Shown here piece by piece: positions 9,221 to 12,980 of a stretch of 12,980 nucleotides of DNA. Position numbers and translations under genes: made by a program. The notes beneath the pieces are model-generated. The model had not been told where the DNA came from. It was given only the letters and a program-made list of their open reading frames with translations, and did not search any database. The stretch comes from JBAUHN01 sp049680295 (GTDB lineage Bacteria; Pseudomonadota; Alphaproteobacteria; Rhodobacterales; Rhodobacteraceae): contig JBAUHN010000107.1 in the NCBI GenBank assembly GCA_049680295.1, positions 1 through 12,980 on the forward strand, read 5' to 3'. Positions within the stretch are counted from its first letter, which is position 1, and each line of letters opens with the position of its first letter.

Positions 9221-9282
9221 CTGCTAGGTAGCGTTACCTGATCTTAGATTGGTCCGAACTGCGGTTGTGGTGATCCGACTGG

Positions 9283-9300
9283 CTGGGGGCCGGCCCCCAG
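9283..9300. repeat. 18 bp perfect GC palindrome, possible terminator or dispersed roseobacter repeat
   Basis: CTGGGGGCCGGCCCCCAG is a perfect palindrome, followed by ACCCCCGGCATACTT. From memory this resembles GC-rich stem motifs of the form GGGGGC...GCCCCC-AGACCCCCGG that recur between genes in Rhodobacteraceae. It lies 30 bases past the stop of the minus-strand FG-GAP gene and could end its transcript, although no T-run follows on that strand. Confidence 0.45.
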
Positions 9301-9330
9301 ACCCCCGGCATACTTGCGCAACAATGAATG

Positions 9331-10077
9331 TCAGGGACAGGTGAGTGCGGAGCGGAAACTGCTGCGGTCTTGGTGGGGGCCGATATCGCGGGCGTTCAGC
9401 GTGCCATTGCGAAAGGTGACCGCGACAAGGCGCGTCCAATCTGGGGTGGCGACAATCATTTCTGGTGTGCCTGAGCAGTTGCGGATGCCGCCGGCGATAT
9501 CCCTCTCTCCGATGCGGTGATTGGTTAATCCGGCCAAGCTCCCAACTTCAAGCAGTTTGCGGTTGTCATAACGCCAAATCCGCAAGGTTTTGTTCAGGTG
9601 CGGGCGGTCAATATAGGCGATTTCGATCTTGCCGTCTCCATCCAGATCAGCCGCACCAATCGGGGCAAGCCATCTGTTGCGCCGCCCGATATGAGGGGTT
9701 GATGCAACCAGCCCTTGCGCCGAATAGATCGACAGACGCGCGCCTTTTGTCTGGCTGCTTTCGACGGCAATCACCTCTGGTTTGCCGTCCCCATCAAGAT
9801 CCGCCAGCCTAGGGCTGGTGTCCTCAAATACCCGATCCACCGGTAAAACGATCCGTAGTTTCTGGCCATCTGATAGCGTCAGCTGCAAGGTGCCATGTTC
9901 AATTCCGTCACCCAAAATACCATGGGCATAGCGCAGCGTCGGGTCAACATAGCGCGCGTTGGCGATATGCTGGGCAGTTGCGGGCAGCGCCCCTATCCCC
10001 AAACACAACGCGACCCGCGCGCTGCGCATGACCGGCTGGTGCAGGCGGGACAGCAGACGCAGCGCCCCGCTGCGCAT
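9331..10077 (-). CDS. Secreted FG-GAP/VCBS-like repeat protein
   Basis: Exported protein of 248 residues from the ATG at 10077. A signal peptide is visible: a basic stretch, then VALCLGIGALPATA with likely cleavage before Gln36. Two calcium-binding-like DLDGDG loops (93-98 and 144-149), each followed by a beta strand (KPEVIAV, KIEIAYI), mark FG-GAP/VCBS-type blades; the rest is beta-rich. The protein is too short for a full seven-bladed propeller by itself. Start choice: ATG 10077 overlaps the ferredoxin stop as TGATG, which favours coupled translation. The in-frame ATG at 10029 would give a more typical 19-residue signal peptide (MRSARVALCLGIGALPATA) and is a fair alternative. Its role is unknown; the family often mediates binding at the cell surface or in the periplasm. 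Confidence 0.75.
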   Translation of the reverse strand: MRSGALRLLSRLHQPVMRSARVALCLGIGALPATAQHIANARYVDPTLRYAHGILGDGIEHGTLQLTLSDGQKLRIVLPVDRVFEDTSPRLADLDGDGKPEVIAVESSQTKGARLSIYSAQGLVASTPHIGRRNRWLAPIGAADLDGDGKIEIAYIDRPHLNKTLRIWRYDNRKLLEVGSLAGLTNHRIGERDIAGGIRNCSGTPEMIVATPDWTRLVAVTFRNGTLNARDIGPHQDRSSFRSALTCP

Positions 10078-10400
10078 CAGATCTGCTTTTCAGGCATCTG
10101 TACGACCAAGCCGTCCAACGCATCTGTCACCTTGATCTGGCAGGTTAAGCGCGACCGGGCAGGATCGGGCTCATAGGCGAAATCAAGCATGTCTTCTTCC
10201 ATGTCGTCTTTGCCGGGCAGTTTTTCGACCCATGCCGGATCGACATAAACATGGCAGGTGGAACAGGCGCAGGCGCCGCCGCAATCGGCCTCAATGCCGG
10301 GAATATTGTTGTCGCGCGCGCCTTCCATGACAGTCAGCCCATTGGCCACCTCGACGACATGTTCTTTGCCGCCATGTTCGATGTAAGTTATTTTGGCCAT
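10077..10400 (-). CDS. Adrenodoxin-type [2Fe-2S] ferredoxin (FdVI-like)
   Basis: Small soluble electron carrier of 107 residues. The cluster ligands follow the adrenodoxin pattern: Cys40, Cys46, Cys49 and Cys87 (C-X5-C-X2-C-X37-C); Cys44 is an extra, non-ligand cysteine. The acidic stretch GKDDMEEDMLDFAYEPDP (63-80) matches the partner-docking helix of this family. It resembles ferredoxin VI of Rhodobacter capsulatus (fdxE as I recall), whose relatives serve cytochromes P450 or iron-sulfur cluster assembly; no P450, reductase or isc gene is visible nearby. The ATG at 10400 has AAGGG six bases upstream. The stop overlaps the start of the FG-GAP gene as TGATG. The gene diverges from the SOS-linked OB-fold gene across a 120 bp gap. 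Confidence 0.95.
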   Translation of the reverse strand: MAKITYIEHGGKEHVVEVANGLTVMEGARDNNIPGIEADCGGACACSTCHVYVDPAWVEKLPGKDDMEEDMLDFAYEPDPARSRLTCQIKVTDALDGLVVQMPEKQI

Positions 10401-10485
10401 CTCATACCCTTTTTACAATTTTCTGCCTGTCTATCGGGGGCCAATTAGCGGCGCCAGCCCCTTTTGCGCGTTCTGCGCTTAGCCC

Positions 10486-10513
10486 TTGCGACAAATGTCA
10501 AATGTTCTATATT
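10486..10513 (+). promoter_or_regulatory. Promoter of the OB-fold gene, overlapping the LexA box
   Basis: TTGCGA (10486-10491) and TATATT (10508-10513) are spaced by 16 bases. A start seven to eight bases after the -10 box coincides with the A of the ATG at 10521, so the mRNA would be leaderless; no ribosome binding site precedes that ATG. The -10 box lies between the two GTTC halves of the LexA site, so bound LexA would cover it. Confidence 0.5.
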
Positions 10514-10518
10514 TGTTC
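10504..10518 (+). promoter_or_regulatory. LexA (SOS) box, alphaproteobacterial type
   Basis: GTTC-TATATTT-GTTC is an exact match to the alphaproteobacterial LexA operator, a direct repeat GTTC-N7-GTTC. It ends two bases before the ATG at 10521 and overlaps the candidate -10 box, the usual geometry for repression. The AT-rich spacer is also typical of functional sites. By chance such an 8-base match occurs about once in 65 kb per strand, so the position directly at a DNA-repair-like gene adds weight. Confidence 0.75.
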
Positions 10519-10520
10519 TC

Positions 10521-10922
10521 ATGCGCGTTGTAACGGCCCCCTCTCTTTTGTCTAACGCTCCGACATCTGGGGCCGGGTTTTGGCCGCGCCCCCCTTCCTG
10601 TCTGGTCTCTGCCCGTCTGGGCGACCCACCCGAAGGTGCGTTGATCACCGTGGCCGGGCTGGTGATTTTGCGGCAACGCCCCGGCACCGCCAAAGGCGTG
10701 ATCTTTATCACGCTTGAGGATGAGACGGGCGTGATCAATGTGATCGTCTGGCGCAACAAATACGAGACGTTTCGGCGGGCCGTGATCGCCGGGCGGATGC
10801 TGCGGGTGACGGGGCGGCTGCAACGGGCGCATGGCGTGACCCATGTGCTGGCCGAAGAGATCGAGGATATCTCGGCCATGCTGGACGATCTGGTGGCCCC
10901 CTCGCCCGAGACCACAGGATAG
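10521..10922 (+). CDS. Orphan DnaE2-like C-terminal OB-fold protein, SOS-linked
   Basis: Residues 41-118 of this 133-residue protein closely resemble the C-terminal OB-fold of the error-prone polymerase DnaE2 (ImuC). The signature run is VAGLVILRQRPGTAKGVIFI (44-63), then TLEDETGVINVIVW (64-77), and HVLAEEIEDIS (108-118) near the end. The polymerase, PHP and finger domains of the roughly 1,000-residue enzyme are absent, and so is the usual basic C-terminal tail. The first 40 residues do not match DnaE2 that I can see. The frame is clean. The ATG at 10521 is chosen because the LexA box and promoter lie directly before it; an earlier in-frame ATG at 10464 would translate through the operator. 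It is either a remnant of an imuA-imuB-dnaE2 cassette or a small single-stranded-DNA-binding SOS protein in its own right. Confidence 0.8.
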   Translation: MRVVTAPSLLSNAPTSGAGFWPRPPSCLVSARLGDPPEGALITVAGLVILRQRPGTAKGVIFITLEDETGVINVIVWRNKYETFRRAVIAGRMLRVTGRLQRAHGVTHVLAEEIEDISAMLDDLVAPSPETTG

Positions 10923-10930
10923 ACCAACAC

Positions 10931-10945
10931 AGCGTGTAGCACGCT
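10931..10945 (+). terminator. Small hairpin after the OB-fold gene
   Basis: AGCGTG-TAG-CACGCT is a perfect 6 bp stem with a three-base loop, nine bases past the stop and followed by TGTCTTTC. It is a weak intrinsic-terminator candidate. Confidence 0.4.
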
Positions 10946-10987
10946 TGTCTTTCAAGTTGCTTGGCAGGCACGATGAAACACTCTAGA

Positions 10988-11015
10988 TTGAAACCCAATC
11001 AAGGGCCCGGATAAT
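10988..11015 (+). promoter_or_regulatory. Promoter of the lipoprotein gene, framed by inverted repeats
   Basis: TTGAAA (10988-10993) and GATAAT (11010-11015) each match the sigma70 consensus at five of six bases, with 16 bases between. A start near 11022 gives a leader of about 22 bases before the ATG at 11044. GATTG-AAACC-CAATC overlaps the -35 box, and GGCCCG/CGGGCC (11004-11009 and 11018-11023) brackets the -10 box. Confidence 0.55.
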
Positions 11016-11043
11016 AGCGGGCCATGGCTGAGGCGTCATCGAC

Positions 11044-11559
11044 ATGGTTCATAAAACACAGCAAAGCTTTGGCTTGATCCGGGTTTTGATCTGCAGCGGT
11101 ATCGTCAGTTTAAGCGCCGGATGTGACGCGACAAGATCGCCGCCCTCAGGTCCGCCAGATGCGCGGCCAGGCAGTTGCTGGGACAAAACCGTCAGCCCTG
11201 CCGTCATCGAAACCATCACCGACCAGGTGTTGGTCACCCCGGCAAAGATTGGCGCAGACGGGTCTATTGCAAAGCCGCCTGTATACCGCACTGAAACCCG
11301 GCGCGAAGTCATCACGCCGCGAAAGGATGCCTGGTTCGAAATTCCATGTGCCGCAACACTGACGCATGAATTCGTGTCATCGCTGCAGCGGGCATTGGCG
11401 GCGCGCGGGTTCTACAAGGGTCCGATATCGGGGCGTATGGATGTCATGACGCGGTCGGCTGTGCGCGCTTACCAGGCCCCAACAGGGCCTGATACGGACG
11501 TCTTGTCATTGGCCTCGGCGCGCGCGCTTGGCTTGGTCACTGTCGCACCCGGCCTCTAA
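11044..11559 (+). CDS. Lipoprotein with C-terminal peptidoglycan-binding domain
   Basis: Envelope protein of 171 residues. The N-terminus is a lipoprotein signal: hydrophobic LIRVLICSGIVSL, then lipobox LSAGC with the lipidated cysteine at 27. Asp follows the cysteine (position +2), which in E. coli would favour inner-membrane retention; whether this holds in roseobacters is not clear. A conserved middle part contains two cysteines (Cys45, Cys102) that could form a disulfide. Residues about 108-165 form a peptidoglycan-binding domain (LQRALAARGFYKGPISGRMD, then TRSAVRAYQ), so the protein probably tethers the membrane to the wall. Enzymatic residues are not evident. The ribosome binding site is weak (AGG about ten bases upstream of ATG 11044). 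It stands alone, downstream of the SOS gene and converging with the Do protease gene. Confidence 0.85.
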   Translation: MVHKTQQSFGLIRVLICSGIVSLSAGCDATRSPPSGPPDARPGSCWDKTVSPAVIETITDQVLVTPAKIGADGSIAKPPVYRTETRREVITPRKDAWFEIPCAATLTHEFVSSLQRALAARGFYKGPISGRMDVMTRSAVRAYQAPTGPDTDVLSLASARALGLVTVAPGL

Positions 11560-11574
11560 GATAACCACCCAAAT

Positions 11575-11602
11575 AAAAAAGGGGCGCAGTCCCCCGCGCC
11601 CC
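11575..11602 (-). terminator. Rho-independent terminator of the Do protease gene
   Basis: Read on the minus strand, GGGGCGC, an eight-base loop and GCGCCCC are followed directly by TTTTTT, a classic intrinsic terminator 26 bases past the protease stop. On the plus strand the same stem follows the lipoprotein gene with a weaker GTTTCC tail, so it may serve both converging genes. Confidence 0.85.
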
Positions 11603-11627
11603 GTTTCCTATCCATGTCCGTCAGGTG

Positions 11628-12980
11628 CTATTCTTCCAGCGACAGCGCGACAAAGCGTGGATCACCGGCCCTGCGCACCAGCAAAAGCAATGATTTACGA
11701 CCCGCATCCTTGGCGGCCTTTACCCGGTCTTCCAGATCGCTGATGCTTGCAATTTTTTGCTGGCCTGCTTCGGTGATGATGTCCCCCGCCCTCAGACCTT
11801 TCTCATAGGCCTCTGAGGTTTCGTCGACATCTGTGACGGCCAAGCCATCGCTGCCTGCCTCAGCACCCAATTGTTCGCGCATCTCATCTGTCAGCGGGCT
11901 GATCTTCAGGCCAAGCAGAGACTTCACCACCGGCTCGCCCGCATTGCCATCAGGCCCCGGCGCGGCTGCAGGAACTGCTGATCCCGCCTCTTCACGGCGA
12001 CCCAGCACCACTTTGAGCGTCTGGGACTTGCCTTCGCGGACCACAACAACGCGCACGGTTTCGCCAATCGGGCTGTTGCCAACCTGACGCACCAGACCGC
12101 GTGTATCGGCGACATCTTTGCCAGCAAAACTGATGATCACGTCACCCGATTCCATGCCTGCGTCCTTGGCCGGGCCGTCGGGCACATCGGTAACCAAGGC
12201 ACCGGATGCACTCTCAAGACCCATCGCTTCGGCGACATCTTCGGTCACGTCCTGAATGCGCACACCCAGCCAGCCGCGGCGGGTTTCACCAAATTCTTTC
12301 AATTGGTCGACAACATTGGTCACCACATTGGAGGCCATCGAAAAACCAATCCCGATCGAGCCACCATTGGGCGACAGGATGGCTGTATTCACGCCAATCA
12401 CCTGACCGTCCATATTGAACAATGGCCCGCCAGAGTTGCCCCGGTTGATCGCAGCATCGGTCTGAATATAGTCGTCATAGGTGCCGCTTAAGGCGCGGTT
12501 TCGCGCCGACACGATACCGGCTGAGACCGAGAACCCCTGCCCCAGCGGATTGCCCATCGCGACCACCCAATCGCCAACACGCGCCACATCGCTGTCACCA
12601 AAAGGGACAAACGGCAGTGGTGTCGTGGCTTCAACCTTTAGAAGTGCAATATCGGTATTGGGGTCCGTGCCGATCACTTTGGCCGGCAGTTCCAGCCCTG
12701 AAAAGAATTCAATCAGGATTTCGTCAGCGCCTTCAATGACGTGATTGTTGGTCACAACATAGCCATCCTCGGAAATGACGAACCCGGATCCGAGTGCCGA
12801 CGACTTGCGCGGCCGGTTGCCGCGATCATTGCGTTCCTGAAAATCGCGAAAGAAATCCTCAAACGGCGATCCTTCAGGGACAATGCCTTGCGGTCCTGTG
12901 CGTCCGGCAACCACGGTGGAGGTTGTGATGTTCACCACCGATGGGCTGATTTCCTCGGCCAGATCGGCAAGGCTTTCTGG
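11628..12980 (-). CDS. degP: Do-family periplasmic serine protease (DegP/DegQ, HtrA), N-terminus outside window
   Basis: Periplasmic protease-chaperone that degrades misfolded envelope proteins. The 450 C-terminal residues are visible; the frame is open to the window edge, so the signal peptide and true start lie beyond 12980. GTG codons at 12938 and 12935 are internal valines in SPSVVNITTS. Counting from the edge, the trypsin-like domain carries the triad His80 (in NNHVIEG), Asp110 (in NTDIALL) and Ser183 (in RGNSGGPL). PDZ1 follows at about 237-324 (starting WLGVRIQDV). An Ala/Pro/Gly-rich linker at about 331-352 leads to PDZ2 at about 354-444. The acidic and aromatic loop EGSPFEDFFRDFQERND is the LA-loop region typical of the family. 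An intrinsic terminator lies just downstream. DegP and DegQ cannot be told apart here. Confidence 0.95.
   Translation of the reverse strand, partial: PESLADLAEEISPSVVNITTSTVVAGRTGPQGIVPEGSPFEDFFRDFQERNDRGNRPRKSSALGSGFVISEDGYVVTNNHVIEGADEILIEFFSGLELPAKVIGTDPNTDIALLKVEATTPLPFVPFGDSDVARVGDWVVAMGNPLGQGFSVSAGIVSARNRALSGTYDDYIQTDAAINRGNSGGPLFNMDGQVIGVNTAILSPNGGSIGIGFSMASNVVTNVVDQLKEFGETRRGWLGVRIQDVTEDVAEAMGLESASGALVTDVPDGPAKDAGMESGDVIISFAGKDVADTRGLVRQVGNSPIGETVRVVVVREGKSQTLKVVLGRREEAGSAVPAAAPGPDGNAGEPVVKSLLGLKISPLTDEMREQLGAEAGSDGLAVTDVDETSEAYEKGLRAGDIITEAGQQKIASISDLEDRVKAAKDAGRKSLLLLVRRAGDPRFVALSLEE

Noticed and set aside
9049..9231. 60-codon GTG-start ORF inside the MITE-like element.
   Set aside because: No ribosome binding site and no recognised domain. 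It starts inside a hairpin and passes through the terminal repeat; it is most likely incidental.
8901..9330. Search for tRNA, CRISPR repeats or a hidden toxin-antitoxin pair in the gene-poor stretch.
   Set aside because: No cloverleaf, no regularly spaced direct repeats and no paired short ORFs with ribosome binding sites were found.
10445..10942. Minus-strand ORFs covering the OB-fold gene.
   Set aside because: The plus frame carries clear DnaE2 OB-fold motifs; the minus frames show no recognisable domain.
11024..11065. Short ATG ORF (MAEASSTWFIKHSKALA) overlapping the lipoprotein start.
   Set aside because: Only about 17 codons in a different frame and no ribosome binding site; not enough to call a leader peptide.

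Overview
The window looks like chromosomal DNA of a marine alphaproteobacterium of the Rhodobacterales (Roseobacter group). The basis is protein resemblance from memory: the RF3, Do-type protease and adrenodoxin-type ferredoxin read like roseobacter versions. There is also a perfect alphaproteobacterial LexA box (GTTC-N7-GTTC) and a GC-rich palindrome of a kind common between genes in this group. No tRNA, rRNA, CRISPR array, prophage or intact transposase was seen.

Layout. Positions 4573 down to 1 form a minus-strand run: a divergent short-chain dehydrogenase, an AlkC-like DNA-alkylation repair protein (6 nt gap), a Na+/solute symporter (100 nt gap), an orphan ABC ATPase (48 nt gap to its likely GTG start), and the first 13 codons of a probable Lin0512-family protein leaving the window. 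A 127 bp divergent region separates this run from a plus-strand block: prfC (RF3), a glycosyltransferase coupled to it through an apparent CTG start, and a RhlE-like DEAD-box RNA helicase whose start codon sits directly behind a perfect 8+8 bp inverted repeat.

Positions 8901-9330 hold no credible gene. They contain a probable helicase-gene terminator hairpin, a 258 bp element bounded by 26 bp imperfect terminal inverted repeats (MITE-like), and an 18 bp perfect GC palindrome. Next, on the minus strand, come an adrenodoxin-type [2Fe-2S] ferredoxin and a secreted FG-GAP/VCBS-like protein overlapping as TGATG. Divergent from the ferredoxin is the most interesting locus: a LexA box overlapping a promoter whose predicted start point is the ATG of a 133-residue protein that matches only the C-terminal OB-fold of the error-prone polymerase DnaE2. 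A lipoprotein with a peptidoglycan-binding domain follows. The window ends with a Do-family periplasmic protease (minus strand, N-terminus outside) and its strong terminator.

Most genes are unrelated housekeeping or stress functions. Envelope quality control (Do protease, peptidoglycan-binding lipoprotein), translation and RNA handling (RF3, helicase) and DNA damage response (AlkC-like protein, LexA-controlled OB-fold protein) are represented. No multi-gene defence system is visible. The candidates for new biology are the SOS-linked orphan DnaE2 OB-fold gene, the MITE-like element, the CTG-start overlap and the palindrome at the helicase start.
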